A stretch of DNA of 64,000 nt from Bursaphelenchus xylophilus (lineage: Eukaryota > Nematoda > Chromadorea > Rhabditida > Aphelenchoididae): assembly GCA_904066235.2 (NCBI GenBank), contig CAJFCV020000005.1, positions 930,001-994,000 on the forward strand, in the 5' to 3' direction. The translations under genes and the position numbers were made by a program. The notes beneath the pieces are model-generated. The model worked only from the letters and a program-made list of their open reading frames with translations. It searched no databases and was not told the origin of the DNA. Below are positions 11,295-23,155 of this stretch, in pieces (position 1 is the stretch's first letter; each line of letters opens with the position of its first letter).

Positions 11295-13400
11295 GTTTGA
11301 AAATTTCAGAGTTTATTACAAGCGGCATGTATAGTATTTCTACCAAAAATTATTTTTTTTCGAAGTAAATGAAAGAAGTTACAGCCAAAAAAAGTTTCTT
11401 CTCTGGTCGTCTCTCCTCATTTTACGTGCTCTCTCGAAAAAAGATTGTTGAATATCTTGGCTCTGTTTGCAAAGCGCGAGCTGAAATTTTCAGGGATTAA
11501 AATATAAGCATATTAGAGTATATCACCAAAATTTTAGAGAAATTAAGAAAAAAATTTTTTTCTTTATTTTTTTCATTTTTTTCCAATTTTTTTTTTCATT
11601 TTCTACTGCTTCATTCTCAACATTTCTACCCCTTTTTTCTATTTATTTAGTTCGTTTTTTACTCTTTGAAATCCGGATCTCAAATTTCCGTTTTAAGTAA
11701 GTAGCGGCGAGGGGGGCCGAGCGGCCCAAATAAAGACATTCGGCCGCGAAAGGGAATGTGAAAATTGAGCGGTGGAAACTAGTTTTCCCGAGAACGCCTC
11801 ACCCGTTTTTTGATGCGAATTAAAATTACGTTACGCCGGATAAATCAAAATTCAAATTTTTGGCCGAAAATCGAAAGATGCCCTAAGGGTAAATTTTGAA
11901 TTTTCTCGAAATTTTGCCAATTTACTCTATAGAGGTCGTATATTAATCCCTAAAAATTTTAGCTGATTCTTTGCAACGGAAGCGGAGTTATTCAACGATA
12001 TTTTTTCGAGAGAGCACGTAAAATGAGGAGAGTCGGCTAGAGAAAAAAACAATTTTTGGCTGTAACTTTTTTAATTCGCTTGGAAAAAAATTCATTTTTG
12101 TTGGAAATATTACACATGTCGCTTGTAATAAACACTGAAATTTTCAAACCGAAAATCAAAAAAAAAATTTAAGATTTTTTGGAATTTTTGTGATGAAAAT
12201 CTCAAATTTTTTTTTGCAAATCGCAGGCCAAAAGAGTTAAATACGTCTTAAAAATTGTTTTTAACGTTGCCCCAAGCTTCTGAAAACGAAAAAGTTGAGT
12301 TTGAGGAACTTTTTTTTTGAAAAAAATTGCCTTGGTCCCCCCTTACCATTTTTTGCGAAAATTTTTTTAACAAAAATTTTAAAAACCCGATTTCAACCCA
12401 TTCTCTAGTCTTTTCAAGACTTGAAAACCACCCCGTTTGCAAAAAAAAGCCTCAAAAAATCCTTGACTTCCGTTTTTTCCCCTCATAATACATCATACAT
12501 CCATTGCTGTCCAAATTCTTGGCGATAAATCATCCCGATTATGTCCAAATTTATCTCCCACAGTCATCTGACATAATCGAAGCCATTCTGGCTTCGGTTA
12601 TGTCAAATGAGCGCCGAAGAGAGCGGGCACGCAATGCGCGAAACGGCTGAAAATGCGGATGCGATCCGGGGTGCTTCTTGAGAGAAGATGAGCTGGTTTA
12701 TAGGGTATAGTTCTGTTACTTTTAACAAGCAAAGGACTGCAAGTGCGACTCTGAGATTTTGACAAAACCTGGGAGAAATTTAGAATAGCTTTTTTTAGGA
12801 CCTCTGTAAAGTTTCAAGGTCGCATTTTGCAGAAACAACCGAGATTTTTTGACCAAAAGATGAAATAAGTGGAAAAAAATTTTTGGCGAATTTTGACATG
12901 AAAAGTTTCATAACTATTCTTACCGTAAAGGGTAATGTCTCCACAAAAATTATTTTTTTCCTGGCAGAGAATTTGAAAAGTCATGGCCAAAAAAAAGTTT
13001 TTTTCGGCATAAAAAAATGATAAGGGGGGACCAAGGCAATTTTTTTGCAAAAAAAAGTTTTTCAAATTCAACTTTTTCGATCTCAGTAAAGCTTGGGACA
13101 ACTGTAAAAACAATTTTAATGATGTATTTAACACATTTAGCTTGCGATTTGCAAAAAAAATTTTGAGAGTTTTATCATAAAAATTCCAAAAAACTCTTAC
13201 ATTTTTTTTCGATTTTGGCTTTGAAAATTTCAGTGTTTATTACAAGCGACATGTGTAATATTTCCACCAAAAATCAATTTTCTCCCAGGAGATTTTGAAA
13301 AGTTACAGCAATAAAAAAAAAATTTTCTCTCGGCTCTCCTCATTTTGCGTGCTCTCTCAAAAAATCCTCTAATATCTCAGCTCTCTTCGCTAAGAAGTAG
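11295..13400. mobile_element. Compound foldback: inverted arms 11955-12352 and 13015-13400, plus a direct copy at 11295-11520
   Basis: ACATGTCGCTTGTAATAAAC near 12115 is the inverse of GTTTATTACAAGCGACATGT near 13240. TTGCCTTGGTCCCCCCTTAC near 12330 is the inverse of GTAAGGGGGGACCAAGGCAA-like text near 13030. GAGAGAGCACGTAAAATGAG near 12010 is the inverse of the block near 13340. A third block at 11295-11520 runs in the same direction as the right arm. Around 12725 the motif AGTGCGACTCTGAGATTTTG links it to the 455-bp MITE family. Non-coding. Confidence 0.65.
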
Positions 13401-14109
13401 CTAAAAAATTTTCTGATTAATACTTGACCAATTTGGAGTGTTTTTGCGAAATTCGCAAACCAAAGATTTTACTGCGCAATCGGCGAAATTTTTTTTTATT
13501 TTTCCGCGGCTTCTTTTCAAAAAATGGCTTTGGGAATCGTTTGCGGAAATCGGGAAGCTACTAAATCCGATGACATTAGGACATTAGGGTGGCAGATAGC
13601 AAAAATTAGAAACATTTTTAGCGAGAAAAATTGGTTTGTTTTTTAGCGGACTCTTTTTTTTATTTTGGAAAGAAATTATTTTTCTCCCTAAAAATATCAT
13701 ATTTAATAAATAGAAATATTGATATTGATTATGTCCTAGGATAATTTATCACATTTTTTGAGGTATTTGACATGTATTCACATCGATAATATCAAGATAA
13801 AAGTTACGGATCTTCGTTTTTTGTCGCAAATTTTTGTCTTTTATATGTTACAGTAACTCAGGGTAAAGAGAACTAACGTTAGAGATAGCTAAAGTTAGAA
13901 AACCCCGTTATATTGCAAGTCTTCGCTAAGTCTCCGCCGAGCCTTCGTTGAAGGAAATTTAAAAAAATCTAGATTCGTCAAGCGTTAACCAAGAATCGAA
14001 CGGCTTTTTTTTTTGCTTTTCCGGGCCTTGCAGGCACTTATTACAACCTTTTTTTGAGTATCCACCTGATCTACCCCTCGTATCGATCGACTTTGTGTTG
14101 ACCCAAATT
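13401..14109. other. No gene seen
   Basis: AT-rich, with scattered TAACGTTAGA-like short repeats near 13870; no supported coding sequence. Confidence 0.35.
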
Positions 14110-14700
14110 ATTGACCGAAGGCGACTTTGCCGCTAGTCCGCATTGAATCCTCTATATACAGATCAGAGTAGTAAGCCTTAAAGTGTCATTAGAATAAGAT
14201 TTTAGAACAGTATAGCAAATTTCAAGTGTCCAAAAACGAGTTTATATTATTCGTGGGTTAGCTGAAGGAAGGGTAGCTTCAGATGTCATTTTCTCGAGGC
14301 CTAGCGCTTAACTCTTGATGAGCGTTGATCACTATGTTCTCCATAGGTCCTTCAGTATATTTAGAATGACATTTTAGACCAGCATAGCAAACTTAAAGGC
14401 GTCAAAACGAGTTTATCTTATTCATGGGTTAGCTGAAAGAAGGGTAAGATCGGATGTCAATTTCTCGAGGCCTAAAGTTTAAATCTCGATGAAACTTTAC
14501 CAGTATATTCTCTATTAGTCTTAAATCAAACTCCGAAATTATTAGATTTTACTATATAAACTTAGCTAAGATATTCAAATTTTTTTGGACTTTGCAATGT
14601 TTTTGATTAATTTATTTTGTTCTTCAATTTCGCGAATCCTAATGTCTAACTCTGGATGAAACTTTGCCAGTATGTTCACCATTGGTCGTAAATCAGATTT
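14110..14700 (+). pseudogene. Decayed partial copy of the small membrane-protein gene (end of exon 1 plus intron)
   Basis: TTATTGACCGAAGGCGACTT, then GCCGCTAGTCCGCATTGAAT and ATACAGATCAGAGTAGTAAG, follow the last 65 bases of exon 1 of the gene at 5462 and its donor, with scattered substitutions; CGA becomes TGA, an in-frame stop. Two copies of the same 170-bp intron repeat follow (near 14239 and 14409), then AAATCAAACTCCGAAATTAT, as in the parent intron end. The exon 1 start and all of exon 2 are absent. Because intron sequence was copied, this is a DNA-level duplication and not a retrocopy. Confidence 0.75.
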
Positions 14701-15206
14701 CTTTTGTGTCGACCGGGGAGTCCACACTTCAAAATCTCGTATTTTACCCTGTTCTCCCCCCTTTCTCCCCTATTTTCCACTTTTTCCCCACGAAAACCGC
14801 ATTTTTTGCGTTTTTTTGCAAGGAACACTGGCTTTGAGACGACCTTGTCATCGCACACTTGAACGTCCCCGAATATCCCCCCGCTAATGATTGACACGAG
14901 CGTCTATGAAAAAAGCTTCGAAACGGCGAAAAAAAAATATGTCCCATCTTCTCCCCCCTCTCTCTCCGTTATGAATGCGGAAGGGAGATGATGACTTTGG
15001 CAGGTTATGGAAATTGAAAAGAGGCCGGGAATTGAGTGAAAAGCGAACGTGTTTTACCGAATTTTATCTTGCTTCAAAAAAAAAGTTGTTTTAAATTCCT
15101 TCATAGGCAGTGGGAACATACGAAAAATGATTGCATAACCGGAGTTTTGACGTGATTTTTATCACAAAGATATTGCTTTTTTTCGAATATCTTTTTTCCA
15201 AAACGG
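14701..15206. other. No gene seen; balanced-composition patch
   Basis: About 14710-15050 has more balanced composition and open frames of 60-73 codons on both strands, but no convincing exon signals. Confidence 0.35.
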
Positions 15207-15318
15207 TTCATAGCAGTGTGTCGGGAAAATAATGCGGATTTGTCGCGGCCCATCATCGCTTTGCGACGGCATTTTGCAGCGACAAATTCACATTATTTTT
15301 TCCGACAAACTTATAGCT
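15207..15318. mobile_element. Short MITE of the GTCGGGAAAATAATG family
   Basis: GTGTGTCGGGAAAATAATGC at the left is inverted as CATTATTTTTTCCGACAAAC at the right; GATTTGTCGC and GCGACAAATTC are also inverted. About 110 bp. Confidence 0.65.
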
Positions 15319-15333
15319 ATCATGGAGGAGAGA

Positions 15334-15475
15334 TATCGGTGTGTCGGGAAAATAATGAGCACAATTTCGCTAGAGTGAAAAACAATTTGATTTTGCCGTG
15401 ACACAATTCATTTTCCCGCCGGCGATGCGATTTTCGATACGACAGAGCGTTCATTATTTTCCCGACAGACTGATA
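15334..15475. mobile_element. MITE of the TATCAGTCTGTC family
   Basis: The left TATCGGTGTGTCGGG and right CCCGACAGACTGATA ends are inverted, and TAATGAGCAC is inverted as GCGTTCATTA-like text. About 142 bp, 16 bp after a sister element. Confidence 0.7.
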
Positions 15476-15589
15476 AAACAATTGCTTAAAAGGTGACTAC
15501 TTTGGTTGAGCCTGAACTCTCCCCCTGTTCTGAACTTTCCCTCAATCTGAACTCTCCCCCTTTTTGAATACTCCCCCATTTTGAAAATT

Positions 15590-15815
15590 GAAAAAACGAG
15601 GTGTGACATGTTATACGACGAAAATTTTTTTCAAATTGAAAAGAATAAAAATTTGTAAGGTGTGACATCTCTCAATTTGAAAAAAAAATTTATCGTATAA
15701 GGTGTCACACCTCGTTTTTCTCAATTTGAAAAAAAATTTTATCGTATGAGATGTCCCTCCTTATTCTTTTCAATTTGAAAAAAATTTTCATCGTATAAGA
15801 TGTTACACCTATGAG
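15590..15815. repeat. Tandem repeat of about 60-75 bp around CAATTTGAAAAAA
   Basis: Successive copies of CAATTTGAAAAAAA followed by TTTATCGTATAAGGTGT and CACCTCGTTTTT, in alternating orientation; at least three units. Confidence 0.65.
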
Positions 15816-16434
15816 TTATGTTTCCGCAAAAAATCAACTTTTTTCACGGGAAACTGGCAAAGATATAACCGAAAAATCGATTTTTCTCTCTGACCGCTCT
15901 CCGCATTTGGCGCACTTTCTCGGATTTTTTTTGGAAATTTCGTTTTCTAAGCCTCAAAAATATTATATTTAGTCTGACTTTTGGGAAATTGGGAAAATAT
16001 AATAATTTCTGAGCGGCTTCTTTTTTGCAGACCTCCATAGTGACGAATGTTCCCATGCTTTCATGTTGTGTGCGTTTTATTTGGGCTCGAATACAATTCT
16101 TTTGGCAAATTTTTGACCTCCTTTTTTATTGCCGTAAAAATGTTTATGATTTTATTTATTTGTCTTTTGCAACAACAAGAAAAAAATATTTTTCCCTGAG
16201 GCGTTTTTAATCTCTAATTTGATTTTTCTGCGGATTTGTCAGCTGTTTTTTTGTTTTTTTCAAAGAACTGATATGAATTTTGGTCTCGTCTCTTTGATGA
16301 ATCCTTTGTGGTAAACGATTTGTTTTTGACGTCTGAAGTCTATGAAAAGCGCTGTCAACAAACTAGTGCACTTTTTAAGGGAGCTTTAGAAGTCGGAAAA
16401 GCTGTTTTTTGGTGAAACTCAGATCTGATTTTAG
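15816..16434. other. Repeat fragment, then AT-rich DNA; no gene
   Basis: 15830-15930 carries CTCTCTGACCGCTCTCCGC of the dispersed MITE interior. The rest shows nothing that I can name. Confidence 0.4.
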
Positions 16435-17010
16435 ATGCATAGCATTTGCTAAAAATGCTATGCAAAATGCATAGCATTTGCTAAAATTTTATTGAGTAGC
16501 TCTTTGCTTTTTAAAAGTAAAGACAGGGGAATAAATCATGAAAACATGGCTTTATGTTATAAAAAATTGAAAAGCATTTCTTTTATTTTTTTATTTTGCA
16601 AAGCATTTTTTTAAAATTTTCTTCACAAAATTTTTGATTTTTTAAAAGTAAACGGAGGGGAGTAAAATTTTTAAAAATGTTTTTGTCTTCTAAGTGATTG
16701 AAAAGCTTTTTTTCAAATTTTGCACAGCATTTTTTTAAGCATTGCATAGCATTTGTTAAGATTTTTTTTTGTAAAATTAAAGAAAGATTAAGGATTTTTT
16801 ATTGAAAAGAAAATTAAGAGTATCTTGACTCGAAAATTTGGCGTTATAATTCAAAGAAAATGTTGCATAGCATTTGTTAAAATTTTATAATTTTTTTGGA
16901 AACAAAAAATATTTTTTATATCAAAAAAATTTAAAATAAAAGAAGAATTTGGATTAAAAATTTAACATTGAAATGCCCAAAAAAGTTGCATAGCATTTGT
17001 AAAAATTTTT
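16435..17010. repeat. Interspersed short motif GCATAGCATTTG, five to six copies
   Basis: GCATAGCATTTGCTAAAA or a close variant occurs near 16437, 16470, 16743, 16865 and 16988, with an inverted TGCTATGC beside the first copy. Spacing is irregular. Confidence 0.65.
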
Positions 17011-17405
17011 TTTTTAACTTCCATTTTTGTAGATTTGGTTTCTTTTTTACTTTTTGCCGCATCTTTTAAATAATTTTTTTATTGCCACAAAGCTCTTTCA
17101 AGTTTAAAATTTGGTCAAAAAAACAATTTTCAAATCAAAAAAAAAATGAAAAACTTTTTTTTTTTCAAATTTCAAAAAAAAACTTCTTAAAATTCCCACC
17201 CGCACTTTTCTCTTACTTTTGGCATATTCCCTTCTTTCCAAATGGAATAAATTAGGATTCCGTCGTTTATCGAATATGGTAATTATGCTCTTCTTTTTTT
17301 ATTCCCTCCGATAAATTGATGAGGGGAGGAAAGTCGTTGAGAAAATTTGGTTTTACGACTCTTCAGGAATAGCGGCGACAATCGTCCGTGGATGGATAAT
17401 TTTGC
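17011..17405. other. No gene seen
   Basis: AT-rich with long A and T runs. Confidence 0.4.
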
Positions 17406-17860
17406 TTATAGGGGAAGTACTCCAAGTGCGACGCTCAGATTTTCTTAAAACCTGGCACAAATTTAGAACAATTTTTCCTAAAATATATGCGAGAATCCTA
17501 GCTCGCGCTTTGCAGAAACAACCGAGATTTTTAGATCGAAAGTCGGCCAAAATTTAGGACTTTTTGCCGAATTTCGGCTCGAAAAGTTTTATGCCTATTT
17601 CTACCGTAAAGGATAATGTTTCTACAAAAAATCAAGGTTTTCCGCCCGAAACTGCCAAAGTTATGGCCAAAAAGCGCTTTTCTCTCTGACCGCTCTCCAC
17701 GTTTAGCGTGCTCTCTCGGCGGCAAAAATCGTTCGATATCTCGGCGGAGCCCGCAAAGCGCGAGCTAAAACTTTCAGGAATTCATATTTAGTCCATACCC
17801 GATGTGTGTGCAAAATTTAAAGAAAATCGAAGCGTCGCACTTGGAGTACGTCCCCTGTTA
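17406..17860. mobile_element. Full copy of the GGGGAAGTACTCCAAG MITE family
   Basis: The left end TATAGGGGAAGTACTCCAAG pairs with the right end CTTGGAGTACGTCCCCTGTT. The length and interior match the copies at 7552 and 22695. Confidence 0.8.
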
Positions 17861-18245
17861 GTATTATAAGAACTGTGGTCTATTTTAATAAGTAAGATGG
17901 ACAAGTCTATGTCGCTTTTTAATGGGATTTTGAAAGCTTATTGATCTTTCTTTCTTATCTACCAAAGAAGCCGTCTACGATTAGATTTTTTAGCCATAAT
18001 TCACCCTTAAAAACCTAAAATGGGCAGCTAAGATTTATATTTCCTTGATCAGCACATTTTTTCTGATTTTTTGAGATATGGCCCGTAAAAAAGTAGGAGC
18101 CCCCATAAAAGTACTTTCCTTGTCAAAAATGGGAAAAACCTTCCTAATCTTTTTCGATTTTACCCAAGCCTTCTTTTTACTGTACAGGGTTATGTTTTCA
18201 CAAAAAATCAATTTTTTCCAAATGGGCCTGACTCTCCTTTCCCAT
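17861..18245. other. No gene seen
   Basis: An open frame of 114 codons at 18078-18422 runs into the palindrome arm and has no exon support. Confidence 0.35.
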
Positions 18246-20690
18246 GGGTTAAAAGGGAGTTTTTTACAACTCGAAGGATGGCCCGGACATTTCGAAAAAA
18301 CGACCAACTCAGAATCTTTTGATATTTTGCATAGCTGTTCTACTATGTTAGATGAACGTCAGTACACATTTTTAGTTTCGGAAATTACCGTATACGGGGG
18401 TTACGGTAGGTACAATTTTTAGAAAGATTGGGTTCGTATGTAAAAACCCCGAAGAGTAAAAGGGCGAAACTTCGCTATTTTACGTTTTCAACCATGGGGA
18501 AGATTTTCATAATTGACACTTTCGCCGTACGATGTAGCCTTTGACTACTTTGAAAAATACCAAGGTACCATATTGAATGTAACTTTTTTGCAGAGAACTT
18601 GTCTCAACTTTTGAAACCTCTGAAAAATACTTTGGCATAGATGTAACAACATATCAAAAATGTGCGAAAATAAAAGGGGTGGTTTTGGAGTTATGGTATT
18701 TTGATTGTGGCCCGAACGGTATATCAAAATATCATTTTTTTCAAAATAGGCGTAGAAGAGCCGCAAATATTGCTAAAATACGTTTTTGACCATGGAGAAC
18801 ATTTTTCTAATTAACACTTTTTTTGTAGGATGTCGTCTTCGACTACTTGGAAAATGACCAAGGTACCATGTTCAATATAACTCTTCGGCATTTTATTTGT
18901 CTCAACTTTTGAAACCTTTCAAAAATACTTTGACATGTATGTAACAACATATCAAAAATGCACGAAAATAAAAGGGGTGGTTTTGGAGTTATGGTACTTT
19001 CAATGTAGCCGGTACCGTATATCAAAGTTTTATTTTTTCTAAAATTGGAGTAGGACAACCGCAAGCATTGCCAATATACGTTTTCGACCATGTGGAACAT
19101 TTTTGTAATTGACAGTTTTGTTCTAGGATGTAGCCTTCGACCGGTTTGAGAAATGTCAAGATACCATGGTCAATATAACTTTCCGGCATTCAACTTGTCT
19201 CAACTTTTGAAACATTTTAAATACGCTTTCACATATGTGTAACAACATATCACAAATTTAGGAAAATAAAAGGGGTGGTTTTGGAGTTATGACACTTTGA
19301 ATGTTGGACATACAGTACACCTCGATTTATTCTCGGCTAAACTTTACGTAGATTATTTTAAAAACAAAATTTAATGCTTTATGTATGTTGTACGACCCTC
19401 AAAAACATTTTTCACTAGGAAATTCAGAAAATTTAGACCTAAGCATACTGTAACATATCGTGCGCAGATAATTGGTTACTGTAACAGCAAGATCAGCGAT
19501 TTCATGAACTTTTTGCAACGATTACCACGGTTTAGTGTCGTGTGTGCTATACGACGGTGGAATCTTCCAATTTCGGGCGTCAGCATCACAACGAAAGTTC
19601 GGTGTACTGTATGATCAAGATTAAAAGTACCATAACTCCAAAACCACCCCTTTTATTTTCCTAAATTTTTGATATGTTGTTACACATATGTGAAAGCGTA
19701 TTTAAAATGTTTCAAAAGTTGAGACAAGTTGAATGCCTGAAAGTTATATTGACCATGGTATCTTGACATTTCTCAAACCGGTCGAAGGCTGCGTCCTAGA
19801 ACAAAACTGTCAATTACAAAAATGTTCCACATGGTCGAAAACGTATATTGGCAATGCTTGCGGTTGTCCTACTCCAATTTTAGAAAAAATAAAATTTTGA
19901 TATACGGTACCGGCAACATTCAAAGTACCATAACTCCAAAACCACCCCTTTTATTTTCGTGCATTTTTGATATGTTGTTACATACATGTCAAAGTATTTT
20001 TGAAAGGTTTCAAAAGTTGAGACAAATAGAATGCCGAAGAGTTATATTGAACATGGTACCTTGGTCATTTTCCAAGTAGTCGAAGACGACATCCTACAAA
20101 AAAAGTGTTAATTAGAAAAATGTTCTCCATGGTCAAAAACGTATTTTAGCAATATTTGCGGCTCTTCTACGCCTATTTTGAAAAAAATGATATTTTGATA
20201 TACCGTTCGGGCCACAATCAAAATACCATAACTCCAAAACCACCCCTTTTATTTTCGCACATTTTTGATATGTTGTTACATCTATGCCAAAGTATTTTTC
20301 AGAGGTTTCAAAAGTTGAGACAAGTTCTCTGCAAAAAAGTTACATTCAATATGGTACCTTGGTATTTTTCAAAGTAATCGAAGGCTAAATCCTACGGCAA
20401 AAGTGTCAATTATGAAAATGTTCCCCATGGTTGAAAACGTAAAATAGCGGGGTTTTGTGCTTTTACTCCTTTGGGTTTTTACACACGGACCCAATCTTTC
20501 TGAAAATTGTACCTACCGTAACCCCCGTATACGGTAATTTTCAAAACTAAAAATTCACGCTGACGTTTAGCTGTCATAGTACAACAGCTATGCAAAATAT
20601 CAAAAGATTCTGAGTTGGTCGTTTTTTCGAAATGTCCGGCCCTTGTTATGAGAAGCTTCAATCTGTAAAAAACTCTCTTTTAAATGGAAA
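18246..20690. mobile_element. Large palindrome, two arms of about 1.05 kb with internal tandem repeats
   Basis: ACATTTCGAAAAAACGACCA at 18288 is inverted at about 20617-20636, and GATCAGAATC-like text, GTTGAGACAAGT and CCAAAACCACCCCTTTTATT are all mirrored. The arms run about 18246-19310 and 19615-20690, around a spacer of about 300 bp that is itself bounded by ACAGTACACC and GGTGTACTGT. Each arm holds about three tandem copies (260-290 bp) containing AAAAGGGGTGGTTTTGGAGT. Open frames of 73-85 codons appear identically in both arms and are repeat-derived. No transposase seen. Confidence 0.8.
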
Positions 20691-20782
20691 ACCTTCTCTG
20701 TTTTCGAATAGATGCTTTTTAGATCGCTATCAGCTAATATTATTTTTTAAAAGTCCCATTAGCTGGTTAAAAACACTGTTAA

Positions 20783-20920
20783 CAGTTTGTCGGGAAAATA
20801 ATGTGGGCTAACATCATCGTTTACGACGGCTAGCCGCGGCTCCACATTTGTTGCGCAACTACGACGACGCTAGATATTTTGCTGCGACAAATCCACATTA
20901 TTTTCCCGACAGACTCATAT
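20783..20920. mobile_element. MITE of the GTCGGGAAAATAATG family
   Basis: AACAGTTTGTCGGGAAAATA at the left is mirrored by ATTATTTTCCCGACAGACTC at the right. Confidence 0.6.
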
Positions 20921-21082
20921 CGGCAAATCCACATTATTTTCTCGACAGGCTGATATTGGAAAGTCCACATTATTTTTCCGACAGACTGATATCTACAAAA
21001 ACACATTATTTTCCCGACAAACTAATATCGGAAAATCCACAATATTTTCCAGACGGACTAATATCGGAGAATCCGCAGTATT
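20885..21082. repeat. Tandem array of MITE right ends, about 40-bp period, five copies
   Basis: CCACATTATTTTCCCGACAG followed by ACTGATATCGG or a variant repeats five times with about 40-bp spacing and decreasing fidelity. The unit equals one terminal repeat of the adjacent MITE. Confidence 0.75.
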
Positions 21083-21235
21083 AAAGGTACTTACCCCTAG
21101 TAGTGCCCCATTTCAACATTTTTGTTTTTTTTTTGCCTTACGTCGCACGCGATTCCTATTTTTCGCAGCAAAAAAATCATGTTTTTCAGAGTGCGACAGC
21201 ATTTGGGGCAGTTCTCAGGACTTTGGGCCTCAGGT

Positions 21236-21390
21236 AATATTAGTTTGTCGGGAAAATAATGAGCCCTCTGTCGATGGGTCAATGGTGGCGCTGAAGTGAA
21301 AAGCAGCTTCATTTTGCTGCGAGACAATTCATTTTCTCGGCGATTTTCGATGCGACAGAGTGCTCATTATTTTCCCGACAGACTGATATT
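21236..21390. mobile_element. MITE of the TATCAGTCTGTC family, 155 bp
   Basis: AATATTAGTTTGTCGGGAAA at the left and TTTCCCGACAGACTGATATT at the right are near-perfect inverted ends, with the same GAGC/GCTC-flanked interior as 2306-2464. Confidence 0.75.
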
Positions 21391-21929
21391 TCAAAAAACT
21401 GTTACTTAATATTCCCCCTTACCATACAAAACGAGCCCTTCTTCGATGACAAAACCAATTTTTCGGCCGAATTCCTTCGTTTCTTTATCCAAAAAACTCA
21501 TTCAAATTCCCTGATACGTCATCGCTTATAACAATTGTCATATTTCTGGCACATCCCCTACAATGGGACTACAATTCGACCACTTTCGCATGGAACGGTT
21601 GTTTACAAAAAAGCCCACAAAAAGAGGGGACGGGAAATTCGTTCTTTTGCGCAATAAAATGGCGAGTATAACATGGCGTGAGTCAGACGTTTTTTCCATT
21701 TTTTCTCCGCTTTCTTTTGTGCCTGTTTTTCGGGGTTTCGTGGGAATAGGCCAGGTAGAATCTGAGGACATTGAATAGACGCGAAATACGCAGATTTTGG
21801 CTGTTTTTGAAAGGGTTTTTGACGAAAGATTTGAGTGAAATTCATTAGTTTAGGTCTGTTTTTTAACAAGTTTATTGTGTCAAGTGCGACGATGGGATTT
21901 TCTTGAAATTTTAGAGAGATTTCAGGTAT
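21391..21929. other. No supported gene; one balanced-composition stretch
   Basis: 21560-21990 has open frames on both strands (up to 129 codons on the minus strand), but I see no splice signals that join them and no domain. Confidence 0.35.
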
Positions 21930-22620
21930 ATGCCATATATTAATTGCTGAAAATTTTAGCTTGCCCTTTGCAGGGAGAGCCGAGATATTCAACGGCCTTT
22001 TTTCGCCGAGAGAGCGCGCGAAAAGCGGAGAGTGGTCAGAGAGAAAACTCTTTTGGCCATTTCTTTGTCAGTTTCGCGCGGAAAAAAATTATTTTTTGTG
22101 GAAATATTACTGTCTACAGTAAAAATAGGTATGGAACTTTTCATGGCATAACTCGCAAAAAAATGTCGAATTTTTCCAAATTTTTTGGCTAAAAATGTCG
22201 GTTGTTTCTGCAAATTGCAGGCTAACAGTCTGGCATATACCTTAGAAAAAGTAATTCTAAATTTGTGCCAAGTTTCATCAAAATCTGAGCGTCGCAGTTC
22301 GAGAATTTTGCTTGTGAAGAGAGACAGTCAGAGAGAAAAATTTTTTTGGTGGTACATGGGCCTCATTACGCAAAAAATTGCCTTTTTGCAGCGTGAATCA
22401 CGTTGCAGCGAAAACTGGCAACTTCTACTGTGTGGGTCGAAAAAACCAAGAAAGTCTACGCACTTTCTGAAACGATTAGTAGTAGAAGTAACGTTTTCTC
22501 GCGTACTACATCGAAGGCAAAGATCGTTGAATATCTTGACTCCCATTGCAAAGCATGAGCCAACATTTTTAGCAACTTTTTTGTGGGCTATTTAGAGCAT
22601 ACATGCAAAACATGGCCAAT
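21930..22620. mobile_element. Degenerate foldback of the CCGAGATATTCAACG family
   Basis: GAGCCGAGATATTCAACGGC at the left is mirrored by CGTTGAATATCTTGACTC at about 22528, and the flanking GCTGAAAATTTTAGCTTGCC by GAGCCAACATTTTTAGCAA. The middle contains GAGCGTCGCAGTTCGAG, as in the 455-bp MITE ends. Confidence 0.55.
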
Positions 22621-22694
22621 GAATATTTTTTATTTTTTTTCAAAATTCGTAAAAAAATAAAAAAAATGAGTTGGTTATTTTCTCAGTTTTTTAA

Positions 22695-23155
22695 CTTACA
22701 AGGGAAGTACTCCAAGTGCGACGTTCAGATTTTGATGAAACTTGGCACAAATTTAGAATAATTTTTTCTAACAATAAGATATATGCGAGAATTCTAGCTC
22801 GCGCTTTGCAAAAACAACCGAGATTTTTAAATCGAAAATCGGCGAAGATTTAGGACTTTTTGCCGAATTTCGGCACAAAAAGTTTCATGCCTATTTCTAC
22901 CGTAAAGAATAATGTTTTTACAAAAAATCAATTTTTTCCGCACGAAACTGCCAAAGTTATCGCCAAAAAGCGTTTTTCTCTCTGACCGCTCTCCACGTTT
23001 AGCGTGCTCTCTCGGCGGCAAAGATCGTTCGATATCCCGGCGGCGCACGCAAAGCGCGAGCTAAAGCTTTCAGGAATTGATATTTAGTCCATACCCGACG
23101 CGTGTGCAAAATTTTAAGAAAATCTGAGCGTCGCAGTTGGAGTACTTCCCCTGTC
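22695..23155. mobile_element. Full copy of the GGGGAAGTACTCCAAG MITE family
   Basis: The left end ACAAGGGAAGTACTCCAAG is mirrored by the right end GTTGGAGTACTTCCCCTGT. The interior matches the other full copies. Confidence 0.8.

Noticed and set aside
18545..20377. Identical 73- and 85-codon frames on opposite strands
   Set aside because: They are mirror copies within the arms of the 2.4-kb palindrome.
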